Source: Cryptomeria japonica
Taxonomy: Eukaryota; Streptophyta; Pinopsida; Cupressales; Cupressaceae
Assembly (NCBI RefSeq): GCF_030272615.1
Contig: NC_081412.1
Location: 691,552,083 to 691,616,082 of the forward strand
Direction of reading: 5' to 3'
DNA: 64,000 nucleotides
Shown one piece after another: positions 21,026 to 31,412 of the stretch. Each line of letters begins with the position of its first letter. The first letter of the stretch is position 1. The translations under genes and the position numbers were made by a program. The notes beneath the pieces were generated by a model. That model had not been told where the DNA came from. It ran no database searches and saw nothing but the letters and a program-made list of their open reading frames with translations.

Positions 21026-22845
21026 AAATTGATGAACGGTCTAGAGGAACTTCAAGGTATATAGAGTCTGAACCGGCAACAGAGATATTGAAAAATGAAC
21101 CTACATTGAACACACTGGTACAGAATGAAGATCCAGTTACACCGGTATCATCTAAAAATTCCACTGTAACTGAGGAACAACAACAAACAAAGACACCCCG
21201 GTATGTAAGATTGAACCACTCTGAAAATCAGATAATTGGGAACAAGTATCAAGGAGTTATAACAAGAGGAAGACTAGAAAATGAAGAGGTATGTCTTATT
21301 TCTCAAATTGAACCAGCATCAATTAATGAAGCATGTGAAGATAAACACTGGATTAAAGCTATGGAAGAAGATTTAGAACAAATTGAAAAGAATAACACAT
21401 GGACACTAGTTCCTCGACCTAAAGACAACAATATAATTGGTTCAAAATGGATATTCAGAAACAAACTCAATGAAGATGGTAAGGTAATCAGAAATAAAAC
21501 AAGACTAGTGTGTAAGGGATATTCACAGAAAGAAGGAATTGATTACAATGAAACCTTTGCACTAGTAGCTAGAATCGAGGAAATTAGATTATTCTTGGCT
21601 TTTGCAGCACACAAGAACTACAAAGTATATCAAATGGATATTAAATGTGCATTTCTAAATGGAGATCTTGAAGAAGAAGTTTACATTAAGCAACCTGATA
21701 GATTTTCTTTAACAGATAACAAAGATATGGTTTACAGGTTAAGGAAAGCTTTGTATGGGTTGAAGCAAGCTCCAAGAGCTTGGTATGCTACATTGGATAA
21801 ATATCTTTTGAAGATTGGTTTTTCTAAAGGTAATGCTGACAACAACTTATACTATAAAGTGACTAATGATGACATCTTGGTTATAGAAGCTTTTGTTGAT
21901 GATATAATCTTTGGAGGAGAAGATGGGTTATGTAAAGACTTTTCTATTGAAATGCAACAAGAAATTGAAATGTCTATGATTGGAGAGATAAAATTCTTTG
22001 TAGGATTGCAGATTTCACAGACTAGTAAAGCTATATTCTCGAGTCAATGTAAGTACTTGAAGGAGTTAATAAAGAAATTTGGGATGGAAAACTCTAAACT
22101 GGTAAGCACACCTATGACTACAAATCACAAATTATCACTAAGGGATGAATCTACACCTGTTAATCTGACTAGGTACAAATCTATGATAGGAGGTTTACTG
22201 TGTTTGACACAAACAAGACCTAAAATTATGAATGCAGTATGTATTGTTTCAAGATTTCAAAGTAATCCTAGAGAAAATCATGAATCAACAGTAAAAAGGA
22301 ATTTCTGGTACTTACAAGGCACTACAAATCTTGGCCTATGGTATCCTAGAGATGAAAACTTTGAATTATGTGCATACATAGATGCAAATTGGGCAAGAGA
22401 TGTAGATGACAAAAAAAGTACCACCGATGGAGCATTTTTTCTTGGAAGCAGATTAATTTCTTGTTTGAGTAAGAAACAAAGTTGCAAATCTTTATCAAAA
22501 GCTGACATAGAGTATGTTGCGGCAGCAACCAACTATACATAGGTATTATGGCTTAAGCAAATGTTGAAGGACATAAAGATACAATGCAAAGAACCTATAA
22601 CTATCTAATGTGATAGCACTGCAACAATTAATATATCTAAGAATCTGGTACTACATTCTAAAACTAAACATGTTTCTATCAAACTGGATTTTCTGAAAGA
22701 GAATGTTGAAGCAAAAGAAATCAAACTGGTTTATGTGAATACTAAAGAGAAGATTGTAGACATTTTCACTAAACCTCTACCTAAGGAAACTTTTGAATAT
22801 CTCAGAGATTAGCTTGGGGTCATACCCCCACCGATAGAAACTTAG
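20926..22845 (+). pseudogene. Element J reverse transcriptase and RNase H
   Basis: One frame is open from about 20930 to 22542. It has the RT blocks [58 protein letters not shown] and the catalytic FVDDIIFGG (about 21892-21918). RNase H follows: [30 protein letters not shown] and an [13 protein letters not shown] block, in which the usual T/E are changed. Nonsense codons occur at 22540-22542, in the ITI-CDST block near 22606 and before LGVIPP near 22810. The frame ends at 22845 with PPPIET. RT would copy element RNA primed by tRNA. Coding damage is light compared with E and I. Confidence 0.92.
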
Positions 22846-22984
22846 ATAGTTGATGTTTGTCATCAACCGATAGAACTAATAGAGAAATATTTTACTCTGG
22901 CTTTGATGAGGAGAGCTACTTCTCAGGGGGAGTAGTTAATATACTGAATAAGTTGGTATTTTGTATTTGAAGTTGTTTTTATAT

Positions 22985-23254
22985 TGCTTTGGCATTTGAT
23001 GTCAAAGGGGGAGAGATTGATATGGAAAAACACATGTTACTCCTAGAGGGAGAGATTGCTATTTTGGGAGAGATTGATTACTCTCTGTACTTGAATTTTG
23101 ATTTCTGGTTTTGATCTCTTTTGGAGATTGTTGGTTTTTGGTATTTGGCATTTCTATTTTGGCACTTTGATGGTTTTTCCATATTGTGTTGCCATCAATG
23201 CCAAAGGGGGAGATTGTTGGTATTTTGGAGATGGTTTTGTCATTGATGTCAACA
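22985..23254 (+). promoter_or_regulatory. Polypurine-tract module of element J
   Basis: The upstream copy GATGTCAAAGGGGGAGAG starts at 22998. The main copy TGTTGCCATCAATGCCAA (23187-23204) is followed by AGGGGGAGAT and the LTR at 23215. The U3 arm TTGTCATTGATGTCAACA (23237-23254) matches the reverse complement of the main arm at 16 of 18 positions. The purine tract primes plus-strand DNA synthesis in this class of element. Confidence 0.75.
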
Positions 23255-24271
23255 CCTATTAACACTTATCAACTCTAGCACCTGGAGAATTGACAATGTT
23301 CATCGGCAAGCTAGTGACTTATGCACAGTCACCGGTATCTTGTTCACCGGTGGGATATATTGTTCATCGGCACTTGGAATGACATGGAAAACACTTGGTT
23401 ATGTCAAAGACATTGTTTGGACACTTTGTCTTGGAGATTTGTTCATTGGTATATTTGTGTTTGCATATTTGTTGTTACCGGCAAATAGGTCCAGGATAAG
23501 TACCGACAAGCTTATCTATTCCAGATCAGCATGACACGCTATGGAGATGATTTATTATTGTTGTAAATGCATTAAGCTGACATGTTGAATCAGATATTGC
23601 ATTGGTTATTGATTTACTTGTAAATTGTTTTATTGTAATATCTTTTGTAAAGCCAACCTATACATTTTGGTCATGGGCTTCAGTATATATGTAAGATCTT
23701 ATTTGTAAGATCAATATGCGATTGAAAAAGGATTGTAATAAGGTATATGCGAGAATAAGCAGAGCTATACATGCATACATCATTTGAAGGTTGAAGGAAT
23801 GTTTTTGTGAAGGCAAGCAAAACTACATCGGTACTAAATCCAGCATTTGAAGATGCTATTTTGAGTAGTACATCATTATTGGATTTAACCATCCAATTGT
23901 AGTTAGTGTGACTCCTATTTGTGTTTGAGCAGTGAGCTCTAGGTTTTTGGTCTTTCTACATGTGTAGACCCCCTGTTGTATACACATACTATCTACAGTA
24001 GTATCATTTGATTGTGGGTAAGGTTTCCCACCATGGTTTTCCCCCTTATAGGGTTTCCACGTACAAATATTGGTGTTATGCATTGTGGATGTTATTGTCT
24101 TTCTCTTTCATACATTAATCTTTACCAGTACTGCAATTAACTGATAAACTATCTACCGGCATAAAGTTTTGTTTATCGGTATTGAGCATTAAGTTTGGAT
24201 AAGTTGTTTTTGGTTTAAATTTATTTGACAACCGATTCACCTCCCCTCTCAGTTGTCTCTGGGACCTAACA
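23215..24271 (+). repeat. 3' LTR of element J
   Basis: 1057 bases, TGTTGG to CCTAACA, collinear with the 5' copy. Differences from the 5' copy are largely transitions, several at CCGG-type sites (for example CACCGG against CATCGG). Confidence 0.92.
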
Positions 24272-26177
24272 CAAGATAGGTAGAACAAGGTAAAAAAAGA
24301 GTAGAGAGGGAAGTATTAAGGGAGGGAGGGAGGTAGAGAGAAATATAGATATATATAGAGAGAGGAGTGTTTATTTTTAAGAAATGGAATTATTGTTTTA
24401 TGTTATTTAAAAAATTACATTCCATGTTCCACAAAATGTAATCATATTGTTTGAAACATGAAATACATCATATTTCATGTTCTACAAAATGCACTTGCAT
24501 TATGTGGAACGTGAAATAAACCCATGTTTCGTGTTAGACAAAACATGCTCACATTTTGTGTTTCATAAAATACGGGCACATTTTTAAGTATGAAAAATTC
24601 CCAACTTTTGTGCTGTGGAATATGTTTGGATAACAAGCCTAAAGGATTGTATATAAAGTGCCTTCATTTTATGTGTTTTTGACCTTTAATTGTGTTTCTC
24701 AACTTGCATTCCATTAGGTCATTGTATAATGATATTTGATAAAATTACCACCAAAATTTAACATGTCATTTTAGCTTTCTAACCATATACAATTTTTTTT
24801 AATATTTGGAATGCATTAACATATTTACTTTTACTTTCTTTTACTAATGTTTATTCATTCTTTAGATACATATGTTTTGATTTTTCTTTATGACTTTTGT
24901 TCTACTTATCATTTTAAAAAAAAAAAAATTAATATATTTCTACATTTCATTATTTACACATTGATTTTGTTAATTTTTTAATTTTTGTGCAAGTTATGTG
25001 TTGTGAATGATCATTGATGCAATTTTAAAGATGCATCCACTTTGAAAAACCATAAAAAAAAGAATTAAAATTTGTTACTCAATCCTAAATATATTCCTAC
25101 CATTCAATTTTTCAATATACTAAATGTAACAAAATACGGGGGAATCAAATGTACACCAGACACTATGTTATATTTAGAGAGAAAAATAGGAACACTTTGT
25201 GTGGGAAATTTTTTATCCTCATAATCTTAAATATTTTGAAAACTTTAGTAGTTTAGAGACTAGATTCAGAGTACTACAATTCTGGTTTTGTCATATTTTC
25301 AATTTTTTGAGTGGATGAATCTCAATTTACTCATCCAAGTTTACGTTTAGCTATTTTTTTAAAAAAGTGGTCACTTTGAACCCTTTTTTGTATACCATTT
25401 CCATGCATTTACCCAAGGGGTATCACCATTTTATGTTTCCCATTTGGAGACAATATTTTTCTTTAAATTAATCTCCATCAATCATTTGCCTACCATTTTT
25501 TATCATTTTACATGTTACTTGAATTATACCATTATTAATTTACTTTAATCACATGTTTACATGCTTATCTTTGTTAGTGTAGGTTTTTAATATTTATTTT
25601 TCTCCTACACATTATTAAGCATACTTAGGTTATATTAGGATGGTTTATGTGAGGACACGTGGCATAGTCCTACATTCACAAGTGTCATTCACACCCACAT
25701 TTGGGTGGTTGAATGTCACACCCTCTTTTGGACTCATATGCCACCTCCCCATAACCATTTATTTGTCCTTTCCTGAGTTGGTTTGCCACATGTTTGGCAT
25801 TTTCCAAGTAGGCACAACTCCCACCTAATTTGGTTATTTGGGAGTTATTATTCCTCTTGGAATTATGTGCCCACATTTTCCTATATAATCAACACTCACC
25901 TCTCCCTTATGAGGTAATTCAGAGCTAACTCAGATGAGTTCATATCAGCTCGGTCAGTACAAGGGAGTGTTGATCCATACTGTATCTTTTGGAGTGTGAT
26001 AATATCATTATTTTGTTATTGCACCATATTTCAATATTTCATCCTCTCTATTGCTCTCGTGTAGAAGGTTGATCTTGGTTTGGCAGGTGATCTTGGGAGA
26101 TTGAATCCATCAATGACTCTGACAATCTTGAGATTAAATTTAAATTTCATTTACTATTTTCTCATTTAATTTATTTA
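24272..26177. other. Spacer: end of GA tract, palindromic repeats, AT-rich DNA
   Basis: 24272-24365 is the continuation of the GA tract and 24395-24600 the second palindromic cluster. 24600-25570 is AT-rich with no recognised element. 25571-26177 has an LTR-like composition: GGACACGTGGCATAG at 25650, a TATA box CTATATAATC near 25880, then a T-rich stretch. I cannot find a partner repeat, so an old solo LTR is only a suggestion. Element L inserted at 26178. Confidence 0.45.
24395..24600. repeat. Second cluster of palindromic AAAATGT repeats
   Basis: Inverted units such as GTTCCACAAAATGTAATCAT, TTCATGTTCTACAAAATGCA and ACATGCTCACATTTTGTG recur every 30-50 bases and resemble the cluster at 16833-17070. 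Confidence 0.55.
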
Positions 26178-26637
26178 TGTTGGTGTAATTAATTATTCAT
26201 GTTGGGTATTATTACACCTTACTTAAGTTTACTTAGAATAATGCATTTCATAGTAGTTTGGGTATGAGACACTTGGGTGTTTGTGCCACATTGGGATAGT
26301 GTGTGTAGGAGAATTTCCACCTTTTGTGGTCTTATCTTGTTGTTACATTCCACATTCAGTGGCTGATCCACCTCATGTGGAATATTATATTGTTTCTCCT
26401 ACCTACCACACCTATTTCCTACCTACCCTTGTTTCTTATTGAGCCACATGTCATGTTTGTGTGCTCACATATCCATATAGCCTTGCCTGTATAAGCAGGC
26501 TCATATTCATTGTATTAAATAACTATTGAACAATTGATCATTCATCTATTGATGAGAATATAGTTTATTCTTGTCCTATATTTTGTCTCTCTATTTTTTA
26601 CTTTTCATTGAGCTCTTTATATTGGCAAAATCTCACA
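26178..26637 (+). repeat. 5' LTR of element L
   Basis: It starts TGTTGGTGTAATTAATTA and ends AAATCTCACA. This is a short LTR of a different family from the other Copia elements here; it lacks their CCCCCCCTCTCAG end. The primer-binding site TGGTATCAAAGCC starts at 26638. Confidence 0.9.
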
Positions 26638-26650
26638 TGGTATCAAAGCC

Positions 26651-28515
26651 ATTATAGCATCATTGATTCATCTTTGGAGATATTTAATTGCAGCGTCAAG
26701 AGGTAGATCTGAGTATCAGCATCTTCTATAGGCATCCTAGACCAAATTTGACCTCACCATTGCATGCGGGTGGCCATTTCCATAAATTTTGACTATAAAT
26801 TCACCTATATTGGGTGAAAGTCAATTTTGGACATTGGAGGAAAAGTTTTGCCCAATTTGGGTGGTATGGTATGATTTTGCAAAAAAGCTTTAAAAATATA
26901 TTTTAATTTTTTCTGCAGATTTTTTAAAAAAATTTCATATTACTCTTCGTAGGTTTTTAATTTTTGTCAGTGATTTTTTCCATCCATCGTACCACCGTCG
27001 GCATCTCCCGACATGCTCCCGACACCCTGACATCTCCCGCTCTGGTGTTTTCTTTCCCGATGCCGATCTCCTCCCACCAGCCATCTCCTCTGGTACCCAC
27101 CATTGCTTGTCACTCTCTTGCCGATGTTCTCATTAGTGGCGGCCTCCACCATCTGACCGACCATTTGTCTCCATTGACCCATGCTTCCTTGTCACCAACC
27201 GGCCCAGCAATGTTGTGTTCAACATGTTCAACAATGGCCTCCCTGTCTTCCCAGTGGATCCGCATTCTAGATGACTTCTGCCAACCTCAATAGCTCTGCC
27301 ATGTGGTGCCCGAATGTAGGCCAATAAGTCAGCACCACGCAAGCTGCTATGCATCCACCTGTCATCATACACATGTAGCCCAATCATCGGGCCAACTCAT
27401 CTGACACATCAACAACCACCTCAACACTTTGTACAACCACATAGTCGCCACCTTATCTGCCACATGAACTCTCACCGACGCTACCAACAAGGCCCCTCCT
27501 ATTGGCATCGGCTTTCATCCTCAACTCCCTATCATCCCCATGATTTCCTCCACCTATCAGCGCCCTCTTTGGCCCCACCGCCTCTGCCATCAAGCTCCTC
27601 TTTTTGTGGTTTTCATCAACCTCCGAGCTCCGATCACCAGTGATTTTCCCCAATAACCCATGCCCACCATGTGGCAGGAGACCACTAGCCCATGGGTGTA
27701 CTTTCCATGCACCTCACCGAGTCAGTGCACAAGTGATCTAGTCATTAGTGTCTGTACAAACACGTCATTTTTTTTGCCAACCTAGTTCTGCCACGTCATT
27801 AGTTTGCACCATACAGACATACAGTTAGTTGAGGAGGTGAAGTTTTGGTGATGGCCATACGACCATTAAATTTAAACTTGTAGATTGCTGATGTCATCAT
27901 TTTTTTGAAATTTTGATAGGCCCCTCTTGTTGATCTTTTTGATTTTGTAGTCCAACTTCAAATGACCATATCTTTCTCCTTTTTGCTCCTTTTTTGGTGC
28001 AATGTTTTTTGAAATGGGATAAGTTTTTGTGTACTTTATCGTGGTGGCATTATTTTCTAATTTTGGTGGACAAATTTTTCAAAAAATTCAGTTTTTGGTG
28101 ACTGTACCTATCCAATCCCCATTTCTGCAACTTCCGGGACTCCATTTGGGCCCATACGAACTCCTTTTCAAGTGTCATTTTTTTTTTAAGTTCATATTTT
28201 TTTGTCTACTTTCATAATCGGCTATCAGTTTGCAATGAATTTGAGTATAAATTATACTTTTAGCATTGGTCTTTTTTGGCCAATTTGGCACTTGTATTGC
28301 ATAGATCTATCTTTCTGGTCTTTTGCATTGTAGTTCTTAGCCTAGTGGGGCAGTTGTAAAACAAAATCAAAAGTCAACCTTGCCATTTTTTGCAAGTGGC
28401 CTATTGTACAAGCACTACATATAAAGTGCCAAAATCATCATTTTTTTTTGTTATTAAGTGAATTTTGAGGGGTGTCTCTTGTGATTTTGTGCTTGTGTTC
28501 TTTCATTTTGCTGCT
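26651..28515 (+). other. Long leader of element L with a C-rich island
   Basis: A 1.86-kb untranslated leader. The part 26970-27700 is strikingly C-rich (runs of CCACC, CCCGAC, TCTCC) and GC-rich against the AT-rich surroundings. Apparent frames of up to about 110 codons on both strands there reflect this composition, and I recognise no protein. 27700-28440 returns to T-rich DNA, and a short run of T precedes the gag start. Confidence 0.5.
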
Positions 28516-29437
28516 ATGGGTTCTCCTAAGTTTCCTCTCTTAACTCCTCATAACTATGCTACTTGGAAAATTGATGCATGGAGTAAACTTATGGAAAAAG
28601 GACTAACTCATTACATTGATAGAACGATTGTTGCTCCCGCTGATCCTGTTGCTCACTTGGATTGGCTCACTAAAAAATATTATGACAATTGGTACCTTAA
28701 GAAAGTATGTATCAAAGGATCTCGTCTTTCATATTGAAAAATGTACCTTAATTAAGGATGCTTGGCAAAATTTTCAAGACTTGTATGGTCAAGTTGATGA
28801 GATTAGGGGATATCAAATTGATAGTGATCTCACCATGTTAGATCCCAAGAACTTTGATACTATACAAGATTATGTCACTAAGGAAAAAGAGTTGAAGGCA
28901 CAACTCAAATATTGTGGCATTGATAAAAAGGATACTCAATTGATCTTAAATTTGATGTGAAAACTTCCACAAGAATATGCAACATTTGTTTCTAGTTTCC
29001 AAACCCATAGGATGACAATGGGTTCAAGCTACACAATGCCTACATTTGATGCTTTCGCTGAAATATTGATGATGGAACAAACTAAGTTGATAAGCATGGG
29101 ACTTCTTAAGACTTCTAAGTCTCAAGCATATGTGGTAACTCAAGGAAACAAAGGAAATCAAGGAAAGGACAAGTCAAACAAGAAGAAATGGCAATCAAAG
29201 CCTAAAGACAAAGCATCACCTTCTCCACAACAGGGAGATTCATTCTCTTCCAAGAAGGACAATTCACAAAAGAAGGAGAGACCTACTTGTGCCTATTGTA
29301 AAAAGGTTGGTCATGAGGAGCATCGTTGCCATTCTAAGAAGATTGATGAGCTCACACACATCCTCAAAAAGCACAACATTGATTTGCCTAATTCCTACAA
29401 GAAGGAGTATTCATCAACTTCCATTTCCTCACATTAA
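28516..29437 (+). pseudogene. Element L gag (Copia UBN2 type)
   Basis: The ATG at 28516 gives MGSPKFPLLTPHNYATWKID, a typical Copia Gag start. A frameshift near 28700 and a TGA near 28958 interrupt it. The central block HIEKCTLIKDAWQNFQDLYG and the basic Lys/Ser-rich region (29150-29280) are clear. One intact knuckle, CAYCKKVGHEEHRC, lies near 29287-29328. A TAA at 29435-29437 separates it from the protease in the same frame. In an intact element this would form the particle shell and bind RNA. Confidence 0.85.
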
Positions 29438-29902
29438 AAAGGGAAAGGGAAAGAATTCATGGCTTCAACAAGTGGGAAGACTCACTCTTTTGGGACAAGA
29501 AAAGGAAAAGCTCTTTGTGCTACAAGTCATGATTTAGGGAGATGGCTTCTAGATTTAGGGGCTTCTCATCATATGGAATCTTTGCAGTCTATGTTTTCTA
29601 CATTTGAACCTTGCACCATGCCATAGATTTTGATGGGAAATCTTACATACATGGATGTGATTGGGAAAAGAACTATTTCCAATGGGGATAACTCCTTCAC
29701 TGATGTGTTGTGTGTACCCCATTTGACAAACAATCTCCTTTCCATCTATCAAATCACACATGGGGCAACAAAGAGAATTGTGGACTTCACACATGAGCTA
29801 GTTTTCATTAGACACTTGGAGATTAGAGCTATCATTGTGACTGGGGTGGTTTATCATGCATCTCGGTTATATTCCTTTATAGATTTTGTTGATGAGGATT
29901 AA
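29438..29902 (+). pseudogene. Element L protease remnant
   Basis: In the same frame as gag. RWLLDLGASHHM (about 29540-29575) is the Copia aspartic protease active site with the serine of DSG changed to leucine. It continues after a TAG near 29624 with the VLCVPHLTNNLLSI block typical of the Copia protease C-terminus (about 29701-29745). It ends at a TAA at 29900-29902. The motif change and the stops mean it cannot act as a protease now. Confidence 0.8.
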
Positions 29903-30407
29903 TCTTCACATGATGATTCTACATATGATGATCACACTTCTTATGATGATTCATATTTTTAGGAGAACTTTGGGTACTTGAACTTGGGGATTCACACATG
30001 TGACCCCATTCTTGAGCCTTGCATTTCATCTCCTCCTATTGATATCATGTCACCTATTGTACTTGATGATGCAGACAGTGCGACAGTTTCACCTTCTTGT
30101 GATTCAGTGCAGCAGGATATATCTTGTCTTCCAGCTTCAGTTTCTTGGGATGACTACTTGACAAACATTGCAAGTTTGTTTGTTGAGTCCTACATTGCAT
30201 ATTTGGGAGACATCATTGATGATATTCATCTTCTCTTTGATGAAGATGATCCTTATTCGATTGTTGTGAGGGAGCACTCAAACCCTCTTGTTCATTCTCT
30301 ACATGATCATTCTTTCAAGGTTGATATGATTGTGGATTCTTATGTACACCAGTTGGAGGAGTTCTCTTTATCCTTAGAGGAGACATGTGAGTCTTTGGGA
30401 CTTGTTC

Positions 30408-31199
30408 TATTAGGAATCCCACAGATACTAAGAGGGGGGGGTGAATTAGTATTTAACTGGTTTATAGAATTTCTTAACTTAAAACATGCAGAACATATTA
30501 TAACAGTATACTGGTATGCAAGAAATAATGTAATAAACAGAATTAAGAACATCCACATGAAAAGCACACCATAACATAAGGATTTAACGAGGAAACCCGA
30601 TGTGGGAAAACCTTGGTGGGATTTGTGACCCACAATATTCACTCACTAGCCAATAAGAGAATATTACTTACAATAGGGGCCTGCACATGTAGGAAGGCCA
30701 ACTGCCTAGAGCTCACTGCTCAATGGGAAGTCACACTGACTTACAATGAGGATTATACAAATCCAATATCTTGTACTACTTTACAATAGCATCTATAATG
30801 CCTAATCCAGTACCGGTTGCTGCTCTGCTTCTTACATAAACCCTTAACCTATATTTCACATAATAGGTCTGCCTAATATTTTTCTTATTGCTTACTTCTC
30901 TTCATTTAAATGTCTATAATGATCTCTTTTATATATAAGAGTCATTTTACAATTTGCCAAGTTGGCTTACAAGTTTTTACAATAATAAACAAAATATAAT
31001 ATAACAAAATCCTGTCGGCCTCTGTGCCAGTATACTTCTTTTCTTTGTGTCAGTGCCAGTGTCCTAAGTGTCGGTGTAGAGTGTGATGTGCTGATGCTGG
31101 TATAGTGCCTTTGCCGGTGCCATAGGATTGCAAGGTTTCCATCAATGACAGAACCTTCAATCACATACAATGTCTCATTGGAGTGTGCATATGCCAACA
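30408..31199 (-). repeat. 3' LTR of element B
   Basis: 792 bases. The outer terminus reads TATTAGG on the plus strand instead of TGTTAGG, a point change at the end. The U3 contains an array of GTGCCGGTG-like units (about 31020-31120, decayed). Confidence 0.92.
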
Positions 31200-31375
31200 A
31201 TCTCCCCCTTTGGCATTGATGGCAACACTCATGAGAAATTTCAAAAATGTATCCAAAAATGTGAAGTCCAAAAATATTACCAAAAATGTGTGTCCTCCCC
31301 CTGAGCATATGATTCCTCTGATATTGAATTTTCTCATCCCACTACTCCCCCTTTAGCGTCAATGACAAATGTTGT
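31135..31375 (-). promoter_or_regulatory. Polypurine-tract module of element B
   Basis: In element orientation an upstream tract follows TTTGTCATTGACG (about 31372-31340). The main GTTGCCATCAATGCCAA (31226-31210) is followed by AGGGGGAGAT and the LTR at 31199. The U3 arm (31151-31135) reads CTGTCATTGATGGAAAC and pairs with the main arm with few mismatches. Confidence 0.65.
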
Positions 31376-31412
31376 CAAGATGTCAGTAGAGTTTGTAGTT
31401 TCAACCTTGTAA

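Larger units (their letters stand above)
17575..24271 (+). mobile_element. Element J: complete Copia retrotransposon, TSD CAAGA
   Basis: It is 6697 bases long with two LTRs (17575-18636 and 23215-24271), a perfect primer-binding site, gag-protease-integrase-RT-RNase H order, and a purine tract. CAAGA occurs at 17570-17574 and 24272-24276, which proves the ends. About 15 differences in the first 170 LTR bases, many of them C/T or G/A, point to an old insertion. The coding region has few frameshifts and is the best-preserved autonomous-type copy in the window. Confidence 0.95.

Noticed and set aside
25571-26177. A solo LTR beginning TGTTAGTGTAGG
   Set aside because: TATA-like and LTR-like composition, but no second copy, no clear right end and no target duplication; kept only as a suggestion in the spacer entry.
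26964-27653. Overlapping frames on both strands in the C-rich leader of L
   Set aside because: They arise from base composition that removes stop codons; no recognisable domain and no consistent start.
29978-30574. A continuous 198-codon frame spanning the L/B junction
   Set aside because: Its last part reads into the LTR of B beyond 30407; the true continuation lies after the B insertion at 36964.
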